A stretch of 54,968 nt of DNA from an uncultured Eubacteriales bacterium (lineage in GTDB: Bacteria; Bacillota; Clostridia; Oscillospirales; Oscillospiraceae). Of the stretch, positions 15,369 to 23,661 are shown in pieces. The translations under genes were made by a program, and so were the position numbers. The stretch lies in NCBI GenBank assembly GCA_900544975.1, contig UQXI01000017.1, positions 1-54,968 on the forward strand. Direction: 5' to 3'. The notes beneath the pieces were generated by a model, which was not told where the DNA came from, searched no databases, and was given only the letters and a program-made list of their open reading frames with translations. Positions within the stretch are counted from its first letter, which is position 1, and each line of letters starts with the position of its first letter.

Positions 15369-17091
15369 GGTCTCCTGCCTCCTTCCGGAACTGAGAATTG
15401 TAAATTTCCTGGTACACTTTGCAGCTTTCCAGCAGTGTTTCGTGGGTTCCCTGTCCCACAACCCGTCCGTCTTCCAGGACCAGAATCCAGTCGGCATGGC
15501 GAATGGATGCCGCCCGCTGGGACACCACAAAGGTGGTAGGCGGATTGGGCAACGCTCCAAGGGCTGCCCGAAGCTTGGCATCCGTGGCATAGTCCAGGGC
15601 AGAGGCGCTATCGTCCAGAATCAAAATTTCCGGCTGCCTGACCAGCGCCCGGGCGATGGTCAGGCGTTGGCGCTGGCCGCCGGAGAGGTTGCCACCCCCC
15701 TGCTCAACGACTGCATCCAGCCCTTGCTCCTTCCCCTGGACAATTTCCATGGCCTGAGCTACCGTGAGGGCAGTCTGAAGCGCCTCCTCTGTGGCGTTCT
15801 CCTGGCCCCAGAGAAGATTGGATCGAATGGTGCCTCGGAACAGCACCGCTTTCTGGGGGACCACTGCAATCCTCTGGCGCAGTTCCTCCAGGTCCAGCTC
15901 CTGCACATCCACACCGTCCACCAAAACCTGACCCTGGGTGGCATCGTAAAACCGGGGAATGAAATGAACCAACGTCGACTTTCCGGAGCCAGTGCCGCCG
16001 ATGATGCCGATGGTCTGGCCGGGCCGGGCCAAAAAGCTGACCCCGGTGAGGGCCTCCGCCCCTGCCGCGCCATAGGTGATCCCGGCATTGCGAAATTCCA
16101 CCTGCCCCCGCAGCGCCTCCACCGGGTGACGGCTACCAGAAACCTGGCTGGACTGGATGGCCAGGATTCCCTGAATCCGGTTGCCGCAGGCCACCGCTTT
16201 GGTCATGGTAATGATGAGGTTGGCAAACTTGATCAGCTCTACCAAAATCTGAGACATATAGTTATACAGCGCCACAACCTGTCCCTGGGTCAGAGAACCC
16301 GCATGCACCCGGAGGGCGCCGGTATGCAGGAGCGCCACTACCGCCAAATTCAGGACCACATACGTCACCGGATTGAGCAGGTTGGAAATCCGGCCCACCC
16401 GGAGCTGAAGCCGGTTCAGCAGTTGATTTCGTCTGGAAAATTCCGCAACCTCCTCCGGTTCCTTCCGAAATGCCCGCAGGACCCGCACCCCGGTGAGATT
16501 CTCCCGGGTGGCAGCCGTCACGCCGTCCAGGTGGCTCTGCACCTTCCGGTACATGGGAATCGTCACCAGAATGATGGCGAAGACCACTGCCAGCAGCACG
16601 GGTATCGCCACAGCAAACACCAGCGCTCCGGACACATCAATGGTAAAGGCCATCACCATAGCGCCAAACACCACAAAGGGCGACCGGAGCAACAGGCGCA
16701 AGGCCAGATTCACCCCATTTTGCAGCTGATTCACATCGCTGGTCATGCGGGTAATCATGGTAGCGGTGCCCAGCGTGTCGATCTCCCGGTAAGACAACCC
16801 CTGAACATGGGCAAACAGCGCGCTCCGCAGCCGGGCGGAAAAGCCGGTAGCCGCCTTCGCCGCAAAATATTGGGCCGTAATGGAGCAAACCAGTCCCACC
16901 ACAGCCAGAAGCGCCAGAAGGCCGCACCGCTCCAAAATGTACCTGTGATCCCCGCTGGAAATGCCCACATCGATGATGGCCGTCATGACCAACGGCACAA
17001 ACAGCTCAAACAGCGCCTCCAACAGCTTAAACAGCGGACCCAGCACACACTCTTTCCGGTAGGCTTTCAAATAAACCAGCAGTCGTTTCAT
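15358..17091 (-). CDS. ABC exporter half-transporter, degenerate ATPase subunit
   Basis: A 577-residue exporter subunit: six membrane helices (about 15-300) and an ATPase domain. Walker A GGTGSGKST (near 360) and signature LSGGQRQRL (near 468) are intact, but Walker B reads ILILDDSASALD, with Asp in place of the catalytic Glu, and the switch His is Gln (VVSQRAAS). This is the known pattern of heterodimeric exporters (TM287/288, BmrCD), where one site binds but hardly hydrolyses ATP. The gene precedes and overlaps its partner by 11 nt. It lies 36 nt after the SPL-like gene. Confidence 0.9.
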   Translation of the reverse strand: MKRLLVYLKAYRKECVLGPLFKLLEALFELFVPLVMTAIIDVGISSGDHRYILERCGLLALLAVVGLVCSITAQYFAAKAATGFSARLRSALFAHVQGLSYREIDTLGTATMITRMTSDVNQLQNGVNLALRLLLRSPFVVFGAMVMAFTIDVSGALVFAVAIPVLLAVVFAIILVTIPMYRKVQSHLDGVTAATRENLTGVRVLRAFRKEPEEVAEFSRRNQLLNRLQLRVGRISNLLNPVTYVVLNLAVVALLHTGALRVHAGSLTQGQVVALYNYMSQILVELIKFANLIITMTKAVACGNRIQGILAIQSSQVSGSRHPVEALRGQVEFRNAGITYGAAGAEALTGVSFLARPGQTIGIIGGTGSGKSTLVHFIPRFYDATQGQVLVDGVDVQELDLEELRQRIAVVPQKAVLFRGTIRSNLLWGQENATEEALQTALTVAQAMEIVQGKEQGLDAVVEQGGGNLSGGQRQRLTIARALVRQPEILILDDSASALDYATDAKLRAALGALPNPPTTFVVSQRAASIRHADWILVLEDGRVVGQGTHETLLESCKVYQEIYNSQFRKEAGDHVS

Positions 17092-17127
17092 ACGTCTCTC
17101 CTCCCCGTGGGAAGCTTCTTACCTCCT

Positions 17128-17997
17128 CTACCAAAGTTTTACTTGATTTTCTTCCATTGCGTCTGGAAAGTGATGTAAAAAGTGGAAATTTTCCTGCAAA
17201 TTGACACAAATATTCTGCTCCCGGCAAAACGCATGCAGCAGTCCCATCAGGTTTGCCCCGTTGGGACTGAGCACTTCATAGGCATTGCCATAGCAGCGCC
17301 GGTAGCGGTCGGATAAGCCGGGAAAATGCCGGTCCAGTTGCCTGTAAAAATAGGCCCGGTTTCCCTCCCGCAGGGTAAGCCCCATGCCGAAGCAGATGAT
17401 GCGTTTCACCCCAGCCTGGGCGCAGCATCGGAGGAGTCCCATCAAATTTTCCTCGGTATCGTTGAGAAAAGGCAAGATGGGACTCAGCCAAACCACCGTA
17501 GGAATCCCCCGCTCCCTGCAAGCCTCCAGGACCTGAACCCGGCGGGCGGTGGTGCACACATGGGGTTCCAAAATCCGACACAGGGCCTCGTCATAGGTGG
17601 TGAGAGTCACTTGCACCACTGCCTTGGCATTGCCGTGAATTTCTGCAAGCAGATCCAGATCCCGCATCACGAGGTCCGACTTGGTCTGCACCGCAACGCC
17701 AAAGCCATATGCAGCCAAAAGCTCCAGCGCCCCCCTGGTTTGCCGCAACTCCCGCTCCAGAGGCATATACGGGTCTGACATGAAGCCAAAGCCCACCATG
17801 GTGGGCCGCCGCTTCCGACGCAGCGCCTCCTCTAGGAGACTCAGCCCGTTGACCTTCACTGCCACATCCTGAAAATCGTGGTCCATCTGGTAGCAGGCGC
17901 TGCGGGAGTCACAGTAAATGCAGCCATGGGTACATCCCCGGTAGAGGTTGATTCCACCTTGGGAGGATAAGATTCCCTTCGCTTTGATTTCGTGCAT
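17128..17997 (-). CDS. SPL-like radical SAM protein (COG1533)
   Basis: A 289-residue radical SAM protein with Cys22-x3-Cys26-x2-Cys29 (YRGCTHGCIYCDSR) and the family landmarks FGFMSDPYMPLE, VQTKSDLVMRDLDLL and PILPFLNDTEENL. This is the spore-photoproduct-lyase-like family of unknown substrate, not a true SplB, which has a different Cys neighbourhood and length. AGGAGAG lies before ATG 17997. It starts 18 nt after the LTA-synthase stop and is probably in one transcript with it and the ABC genes downstream. Its role there is unknown. Confidence 0.85.
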   Translation of the reverse strand: MHEIKAKGILSSQGGINLYRGCTHGCIYCDSRSACYQMDHDFQDVAVKVNGLSLLEEALRRKRRPTMVGFGFMSDPYMPLERELRQTRGALELLAAYGFGVAVQTKSDLVMRDLDLLAEIHGNAKAVVQVTLTTYDEALCRILEPHVCTTARRVQVLEACRERGIPTVVWLSPILPFLNDTEENLMGLLRCCAQAGVKRIICFGMGLTLREGNRAYFYRQLDRHFPGLSDRYRRCYGNAYEVLSPNGANLMGLLHAFCREQNICVNLQENFHFLHHFPDAMEENQVKLW

Positions 17998-18015
17998 ATG
18001 GCTCTCTCCTGTATT

Positions 18016-20064
18016 CTATGGTGCGTTCTCCAGACTATGTTGTGGCTGGAACAGGATGCGCCAGTAATCCCGGTCCAGAATCCATGCGGAAATGGTAAAT
18101 TTATTGTTCACTGCATCTTTGATCGTCTGGACATAGCGGTCGGAAATTTCTCCACCGGTGAGACTACTCACTTCGCCGGTCTGGGAGTTGTAAGAAGCCT
18201 CGCCTGTGATCCAGCTCCGGTTGGAGAAGATGACCAAAGGCTCCGCCTCGGAAAACACATCCTGCCCCATATACAGACGGGAATCAAAGTCCAGGCCAAA
18301 CAGGTTGCAAAGGGTGGGAAGCAAATCCAGGGACGAACAGGCCCGATCCACCCGCTCCGGCTTCATGCCTTTTTTGTAAAGGATACAGGCATTGCGGTAC
18401 AGCTCAAAATTCTCCTCCAGGGTGTGACCAGCCAGCTCGCTCTGCTCCGCTGGGGTAAGGCCATAGGGATAGTGATCCGCCGTCAGGGCAATGACCGTAT
18501 TCTCCGCCACACCCGCTTCCTCCAGTCGCTCCATCAGAAGTTCCAAGGCCCGGTCCAACTCAATCTGGCAGGCCAGATAGGCTTTTACGCGCTCACTATA
18601 TGGGGCGTCCTCCACCAGCTCCCGATTTTTTTCAGCCATGGCGTTGCCCTGGAACGTGTACTCCAAATGACCGGAAACTGTCATATAATAGGCATGGAAG
18701 GGCTCTTGATTGATATAGTCCCCAGTGGTTACGTCGATCATTTCCAGATCCGACTCTGGCCAGCACTCTGTAATCTCCAGTCCATTGCCCACGGCTTTGT
18801 ACACATACCCCAAATTGGGATGGGACAAATCCCGGTCATAGTATCCATAGTCGTGGTCGTGATAGGCATAGGCGCTGTAGCCCTGGGCCTTCAGCTGGGC
18901 ACACATGGTGAGGGGCATGTAGTTTTCTGAAGAGCGGTAAAAACTCCAGACTCCGGATTTGGGAATGGTGCCGGTCACTGCCACATACTCGCCGTCAGAT
19001 GTGGAGACGCTCCAGATGGGGGTATAGAAATTGGTAAAGTAGAAGCCCTCCGTCTGAAGCCGATACAGCGTGGGTGTGCGCGCCGGATCAATGGCCAGGT
19101 GAGAAAAGCCCTCCGCCGTAATGAGAATCAGATTACAGCCTGCAAACATGCCGGTTTTTTCGTTCTTGTGGGTGGGCTGGAGGCTTTTGAAATAGGTGTG
19201 CATCTGGCAGAGCGCCTCATCCTCCTCCCCTTCCAGCAGACGGTCGAAGTCAAGCGCCAGCACATTGGGACTGGTGTCCAGCGGGGGTTCCGTAGTCTCC
19301 TGCATCGCTGTAGTCTCTGTCCCTGCCGCTTCCGTCTGTGTGGGAGCGGGTTCTGAAGGCTCTGGCAAAACCAATGCGCCGGAGCCTCCGCCTCCCGTCA
19401 CCGTCCACTTCACATCCCGGGCAAAGGCAGTCCCAAGGCCCAACTGAGCCGCCGACTCTTTGATGCCGCTCACATTGTAAAACATGGCGTAGGGGGACTC
19501 TGCATCGGTTCCCCAGAGGGGGAGCATCCAGATCACAACGAAATAAGACAACACCGTTACACCCGCCAAAAGGACCGAGGCATTCCGCCTCATCTTACCC
19601 CGGGAGCCCAGGATGCGCCCGCCCCACACCGCTGCAACCACCAGCGGCACTGCCAGCAGCAAAAGCAGAACCAGGTTTTTCCCAATGGCAGCTAGCGCAA
19701 CCTTCCAAAATTGGACCACCTGGCCTGCATTTCCCATAGAGGTGGCAGAATAAAACTGGAAAAAGATCTTGTAGTACACCAGCTGAGAGGCATACAGCAA
19801 GTACACAATCCCCAAAAACGCCAACACAACAGCCCGGTTTCCTCTCTTTCGGAACTGCGCTGACAGCACGAAGACAGCCAAAGCGGGCGGAAATGCAAAC
19901 AGCACACTCAGCCACAAGCCGGCGCGCCAAAAGGCGGCGGAAATGGTAGCGCTTCGCACCAGCCACTCCGAATAGATCAATGTCAGCCAGAGAAACAGCA
20001 ACGCACCATACTGGCCGCACCAGAGCTCCTTCCTCTGTTGGCTAAACCGTCCCGTTCTTCTCAT
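18016..20064 (-). CDS. Lipoteichoic-acid-synthase-like membrane sulfatase-fold protein
   Basis: An LtaS-type enzyme of 682 residues. Five hydrophobic helices fill about residues 20-205. An extracellular Ser/Pro/Thr-rich linker (about 250-280) leads to the alkaline-phosphatase/sulfatase domain. Visible landmarks are NLILITAEGFSHLAID (metal Glu), SVSTSDGEYVAVTG with the Thr nucleophile near residue 350, YHDHDYGYYDRD and ALTADHYPYG. It transfers glycerol-phosphate from phosphatidylglycerol to a lipid-anchored chain, or a related phospho-group. I chose ATG 20064 because AGGAGG lies 6 nt before it. It may be read through from the binding-protein gene. Confidence 0.87.
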   Translation of the reverse strand: MRRTGRFSQQRKELWCGQYGALLFLWLTLIYSEWLVRSATISAAFWRAGLWLSVLFAFPPALAVFVLSAQFRKRGNRAVVLAFLGIVYLLYASQLVYYKIFFQFYSATSMGNAGQVVQFWKVALAAIGKNLVLLLLLAVPLVVAAVWGGRILGSRGKMRRNASVLLAGVTVLSYFVVIWMLPLWGTDAESPYAMFYNVSGIKESAAQLGLGTAFARDVKWTVTGGGGSGALVLPEPSEPAPTQTEAAGTETTAMQETTEPPLDTSPNVLALDFDRLLEGEEDEALCQMHTYFKSLQPTHKNEKTGMFAGCNLILITAEGFSHLAIDPARTPTLYRLQTEGFYFTNFYTPIWSVSTSDGEYVAVTGTIPKSGVWSFYRSSENYMPLTMCAQLKAQGYSAYAYHDHDYGYYDRDLSHPNLGYVYKAVGNGLEITECWPESDLEMIDVTTGDYINQEPFHAYYMTVSGHLEYTFQGNAMAEKNRELVEDAPYSERVKAYLACQIELDRALELLMERLEEAGVAENTVIALTADHYPYGLTPAEQSELAGHTLEENFELYRNACILYKKGMKPERVDRACSSLDLLPTLCNLFGLDFDSRLYMGQDVFSEAEPLVIFSNRSWITGEASYNSQTGEVSSLTGGEISDRYVQTIKDAVNNKFTISAWILDRDYWRILFQPQHSLENAP

Positions 20065-20152
20065 GCCCATCCTCCTAATACCAGCTGAATTCGCAAATAT
20101 TTTCTGCACAATCAGCCAGAAAATTTACAAAACAGGAACCAAAGAGTTTTTC

Positions 20153-20944
20153 CTAGCCGGAAATCAGTCCGTCCGTCAGCCCGTATTGGGCAGCCAGCGC
20201 ATCCAATGTCCCGTCCTGTTGGAGCGTTGCCAGCGCCCGGTCCAGCTGTGGGGTGAGGTCGCTGCCATGGGGCAGGACGGCGGCCAACTCCTCCGTCCCC
20301 AGCTCCACCCGGGTCTGAACCGTCAGCTCCCGGTTGGTTTCCACAGCAGCCTGGGCCACCCAAAGATCCACCACAGCCCCTTGGGCAGATCCCTGCAGAA
20401 GCGCCTCCAGAGCTGCCTGCTGGCTGCTCACAGGGGTCACCGTCGCATGAGGCAGGCAGTCCAAGCTGGCGCTCTGCCCTGCCGAGCCGGCTTCCACTGC
20501 CACCGTTTTCCCATTCAGCTGCTCTGCGGTCTGGTACTGCTCCACAGTGTCCCACAGCACCACCAGCACCGGCCGACTGGCCAGATAGGTCTGGGTAATA
20601 TCCAGCGTGTCCAGCAAATCTGAGGAAACCGTGAGGCCGCTCCAGAGGCAGTCTACCTCGCCGCGGTTCAACGCATCCACCCGGGTGGACCAATCCAACT
20701 CCACAAATTCCGGTTCCAGCTCCAACTTGTCGCAGACTGCCCGGACCAGGTCCAGATCAAAGCCAGACCAACTCCCGTCCTCCCCTTTCTGGCTAAAGGG
20801 AGGGCATTGGGTCACGCCCACACGCAGGATGCCCTGCTCCTGGATCACATCCCAATCCTGCCGCTCCGCCTGGCTCTCCCGGCTACAGCCTGCTGCCAAA
20901 CACACCGTCGCAAGGACAAGGAATAAACAAACCAATCGTTTCAT
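20153..20944 (-). CDS. Amino-acid ABC transporter substrate-binding lipoprotein (family 3), orphan
   Basis: A 263-residue solute-binding protein. The signal peptide ends in the lipobox LAAGC (Cys20), so it is anchored outside the membrane. The SBP family 3 fold shows in GILRVGVTQCPPFSQ, GFDLDLVRAVCDKL, and GEVDCLWSGLTVS; ligands are probably a polar amino acid. No permease or ATPase gene adjoins it, unlike most such systems. ATG 20944 (MKRLVCLFLV) is preferred because CAGGAGAG precedes it and the signal peptide then starts properly. It is divergent from glnA, which would suit a glutamine-related role, but this is only suggestive. Confidence 0.85.
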   Translation of the reverse strand: MKRLVCLFLVLATVCLAAGCSRESQAERQDWDVIQEQGILRVGVTQCPPFSQKGEDGSWSGFDLDLVRAVCDKLELEPEFVELDWSTRVDALNRGEVDCLWSGLTVSSDLLDTLDITQTYLASRPVLVVLWDTVEQYQTAEQLNGKTVAVEAGSAGQSASLDCLPHATVTPVSSQQAALEALLQGSAQGAVVDLWVAQAAVETNRELTVQTRVELGTEELAAVLPHGSDLTPQLDRALATLQQDGTLDALAAQYGLTDGLISG

Positions 20945-21021
20945 AAGCCTATGACTCTCCTGTTTCAAACATGAACTTACTTTTGCCCCGTTACGCCGAA
21001 GACGGGACAATTTTCCCGCTT

Positions 21022-21050
21022 ATTCTATCACATCTGACCGCTTCTGTCAC
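21022..21050 (-). promoter_or_regulatory. Promoter of the solute-binding protein gene
   Basis: Minus strand GTGACA (21045-21050), 17 nt, TAGAAT (21022-21027). The leader to the start codon is about 70 nt. Confidence 0.5.
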
Positions 21051-21162
21051 GAGTTCCGCCAAAAATTGCAGAATGAATTCCACCCAGAACGCCGTCCCAC
21101 AGATGCGCAGAAGGCTCCTGGCTGCTTCTCTTTTTTTTCAGCAATTCCTACAACCCGTGCTA

Positions 21163-21181
21163 TTGACACCCATGATATAAT
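21163..21181 (+). promoter_or_regulatory. Promoter of glnA (extended -10)
   Basis: TATAAT (21176-21181) is preceded by TG at the extended -10 position (TGATATAAT). A TTGACA at 21163-21168 is only 7 nt away and so cannot be its -35. No GlnR-type TGTNA-N7-TNACA site is visible. Confidence 0.55.
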
Positions 21182-21232
21182 GGCAATGTGCACCAAAATT
21201 TCCTTACTACCATTTTTAGGAGGATTTTCACT

Positions 21233-22660
21233 ATGGCAAGAACTCTGCAAGATGTCCTCGCTCTGTGCCGGGAGAAGGACGTAAAGATTGTGGACTTCAA
21301 AATGACTGACATCGACGGCCGGTGGCGTCATCTGAGCATTCCCGTTGACCGGCTGAACGAGGATACCATTGTCTATGGCATCGGCTTCGACGGCTCCAAC
21401 TATGGCTACGCGCCAGTGGAGAACAGCGATATGGTGTTCGTCCCCGATCTGGATTCTGCTACCATGGATCCCTTTACGGAGATCCCCACTCTGACGATGA
21501 TCGGTGATGTGATGGTCATTGACCGTCCCAATAACCGTCCGTTCGATCAGTATCCCCGGAACGTCGCCAAACGGGCCACAGAATACATGCGTCAGCTGGG
21601 CATTGCCGACGAGATGATCGTGGGCCCGGAATACGAGTTCTATGTCTTTGACCAGGCAAATTACGTCACAAAACCCCAGGAAATGGGCTTTACAGTAAAC
21701 ACCCGCCAGGCCGAGTGGGCCTCTGGCGAAGCGGGCAACAACGGCTATCAGGTGGCCCACAAAGCCGGCTACCACACCAGCCTGCCCATGGACATCACTA
21801 ACGACCTGCGCAGCCGGATTTGTCTGCGGATGGAAGACTGGGGCGTTAAGGTCAAATACCACCACCACGAAGTCGGCGGCTGCGGCCAGCTGGAGGTGGA
21901 AGTGGAGCTGGGTGAGATGACCAAGATGGCCGACAACACCATGGTCGCCAAGTATATCATCAAGAACTCCGCCATGGAGGCCGGCCGCACGGCCACCTTC
22001 CTGCCCAAGCCAGTGGCCGACGAGGCCGGCAGCGGCATGCATGTACATATGCAGCTGTTCCGGGATGGCCAGCCTATTTTCTATGATGAAAACGGCTACG
22101 GCCAGCTCAGCGATACAGCCCTGTGGTTCATTGGCGGTCTGCTGAAGCATGCAGCCTCCCTCTGCGCCATTACCAACCCCTCCACCAACTCCTACAAGCG
22201 CCTGGTCCCCGGCTTTGAGGCTCCCGTCACCGTGGGCTATGCCATGGCCAACCGGAGCGCCGTGGTGCGGATCCCCGCCTATGCCAAGGCACCCAAAAAC
22301 AAGCGCTTTGAGCTGCGGAATCCCGACGCCACCTGCAATCCCTACTACGCCTTTGCCGCCATTTTGATGGCCGGTCTGGACGGCATCCAGAACAAAATTG
22401 ATCCCAAGGCCAACGGCTGGGGTCCCTATGACTTCAACCTGTTTGACCTGCCCGAGGAAGAAAAAGCTAAGATCGGCGGTCTGCCCAAGTCCCTGGAAGA
22501 AGCCCTGGACGCGCTGGAGCAGGACCACGACTACCTCACCCAGGGCGGCGTCTTCCCCCAGCGACTCCTGGATATCTGGGTGGAGAAAAAGCGGAAAGAG
22601 ATCAACAAAATGAACCGCGTTCCCCATCCGATGGAGTACGCAATGTACTACGATCTATAA
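21233..22660 (+). CDS. glnA: Glutamine synthetase type I
   Basis: Makes glutamine from glutamate, ammonia and ATP as a dodecamer in the cytosol. The 475 residues show the beta-grasp N-terminus (MTDIDGRWRHLSIPVDRL) and the catalytic core: VGPEYEFYVFD, HHEVGGCGQLEVEVEL, GSGMHVHMQL, NPSTNSYKRLVPGFEAPV and RFELRNPDATCNPYYAFAAIL. The site matching the adenylylation loop reads NLFDLPEEEK, with Phe where the modified Tyr would be, so it is not controlled by adenylylation. AGGAGG is 9 nt before ATG 21233. A strong terminator follows; it is a one-gene unit. Confidence 0.96.
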   Translation: MARTLQDVLALCREKDVKIVDFKMTDIDGRWRHLSIPVDRLNEDTIVYGIGFDGSNYGYAPVENSDMVFVPDLDSATMDPFTEIPTLTMIGDVMVIDRPNNRPFDQYPRNVAKRATEYMRQLGIADEMIVGPEYEFYVFDQANYVTKPQEMGFTVNTRQAEWASGEAGNNGYQVAHKAGYHTSLPMDITNDLRSRICLRMEDWGVKVKYHHHEVGGCGQLEVEVELGEMTKMADNTMVAKYIIKNSAMEAGRTATFLPKPVADEAGSGMHVHMQLFRDGQPIFYDENGYGQLSDTALWFIGGLLKHAASLCAITNPSTNSYKRLVPGFEAPVTVGYAMANRSAVVRIPAYAKAPKNKRFELRNPDATCNPYYAFAAILMAGLDGIQNKIDPKANGWGPYDFNLFDLPEEEKAKIGGLPKSLEEALDALEQDHDYLTQGGVFPQRLLDIWVEKKRKEINKMNRVPHPMEYAMYYDL

Positions 22661-22708
22661 TGGCGCCTGTGGAACCGGCGATTAAATAAATTCATCCAAC
22701 AACAAGCG

Positions 22709-22752
22709 GAGCCTGCTGCAAATGCGAAATTTTGCAGCAGGCTCAATTTTTT
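22709..22752 (+). terminator. Terminator of glnA
   Basis: A 14-bp perfect stem (GAGCCTGCTGCAAA with TTTGCAGCAGGCTC) and a short loop, followed by AATTTTTT. Confidence 0.9.
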
Positions 22753-23120
22753 ATTCGATAAATCTACGGCCTGTCCCACGCATCCAATATATAATTGATT
22801 TTAGCCATCAGTTCTGAATTCATATCAGATACGCCTGACTTTACACAGCATTTCCTCGGCTATCATGAGGTCAAAAGGCCTTTGGCAATCTAATTTTCTT
22901 GCCAAGGCAAAGCAAAGCGCAAAAGCTAAATACGTGACTGTCCTACATTTTGTTCTTTCTTGCCGTTTAAGATTTTTGAAATTTTTGCCCCCAGTCTGTT
23001 GCACATTTATAGTCTTTGTGATATACTAAAAATGCTCAGAAATACATGAAGCAATACTGGTAAATACTGGAAATTCAGAGCGGAAACACCCGTGCATCTT
23101 AAAGACAGGAGTTTTTAGGT
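22753..23120. other. AT-rich intergenic stretch with possible gene remnants
   Basis: No intact gene is supported here. The base composition is clearly more AT-rich than in the neighbours. On the minus strand an open frame of about 60 codons ends at about 22837 (…RPFDLMIAEEMLCKVRRI) and, one base later, a 19-codon reading (MNSELMAKINYILDAWDRP) follows; neither is preceded by a good ribosome site. They may be the broken remains of a gene or chance. The plus-strand promoter for the small gene at 23121 lies at 22999-23027. Confidence 0.4.
22999..23027 (+). promoter_or_regulatory. Promoter of the orphan 84-residue gene
   Basis: TTGCAC (22999-23004), 17-nt spacer ending in TGA, TATACT (23022-23027). 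The leader is about 85 nt. Confidence 0.65.
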
Positions 23121-23375
23121 ATGAAATCGTTCAAAAAGTGGATTGAGAAAAAGCGCTGGGAGCTGAAGCTGAAGAATATGGACTTTATTTGGGCTCTCTA
23201 TGGAGGATACAGCTGGCAGCTATTCCCCCCCTCTTTTTATTACAAACATTCACCCGAAGAAATTCAGCGCGAGGAGGCTCGCGTATTCCAGGAGCTGGAT
23301 GCTATGATCTTGAAATACGAGAAACTTGTTGCGGAATCCAAAAACAGAAAAAAACCTCAACAAACAAACTCATGA
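23121..23375 (+). CDS. Orphan small basic protein, function unknown
   Basis: I do not recognise this 84-residue protein. It is rich in Lys, Glu and aromatic residues. An N-terminal amphipathic Lys/Trp stretch (MKSFKKWIEKKRWELKLKNM) is followed by a Trp/Tyr-rich patch (FIWALYGGYSWQLFPPSFYY) and a charged helix (EEIQREEARVFQELDAMILKYEKLVAESK). CAGGAG lies 10 nt before ATG 23121. Its own promoter and a downstream hairpin make it a separate transcription unit in an AT-rich patch, so it may be acquired DNA. A 62-codon frame starting in its stop codon (ATGA, 23372-23560) could be coupled, but it runs through the terminator and looks unlike a protein. Confidence 0.6.
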   Translation: MKSFKKWIEKKRWELKLKNMDFIWALYGGYSWQLFPPSFYYKHSPEEIQREEARVFQELDAMILKYEKLVAESKNRKKPQQTNS

Positions 23376-23512
23376 CTATTTTCCGTCTCGCATTTACATT
23401 ACATGTTACGTGCGTTCATTACATCTTCTTTGTTTGCGCAACAGGAACCCTCCCCAGATCATTCCGCTGCATTTGCCAACGTTTCCTCGATGTCCTACGC
23501 CGAAATGAACAA

Positions 23513-23553
23513 GGAACCAAGCCAAAACATCCGTCCAGCTTGGTTCCAATTTT
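23513..23553 (+). terminator. Terminator after the orphan gene
   Basis: GGAACCAAGC pairs with GCTTGGTTCC over a 15-nt loop (23513-23522 and 23538-23547), then AATTTTG. Confidence 0.65.
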
Positions 23554-23604
23554 GATATAAGCAGTTCAGTATGACACACTGATTCCGTATAAATTTCAAC
23601 GTAC

Positions 23605-23646
23605 AAAGGGGCTGTCTCACAAACTAGGTTTTGAGGCAACCCCTTT
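23605..23646 (-). terminator. Imperfect hairpin after the rubrerythrin gene
   Basis: AAAGGGG-TGTCTCA pairs, with two mismatches, to TGAGGCA-CCCCTTT. It resembles the GGGGCTGTCTCA terminator or element-end motifs common in Clostridia. The T-tract is short on both strands. Confidence 0.5.
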
Positions 23647-23661
23647 GCATGGTTTCAACAA

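Noticed and set aside
15316..17178. 620-codon plus-strand frame opposite the ABC exporter genes
   Set aside because: Antisense shadow; Gln/His-rich with no motif, while the minus strand has complete ABC signatures.
21163..21168. TTGACA before glnA as a -35 box
   Set aside because: It is only 7 nt from the TATAAT, too close to work with it; an extended -10 explains the promoter better.
23372..23560. 62-codon frame overlapping the stop of the orphan gene
   Set aside because: It passes through the terminator stem, has no ribosome site and an unnatural Cys/Phe/Arg composition.
23605..23646. End of an insertion sequence (GGGGCTGTCTCA motif)
   Set aside because: Only one copy is seen and no transposase or target duplication is nearby; it fits a terminator of the rubrerythrin gene.
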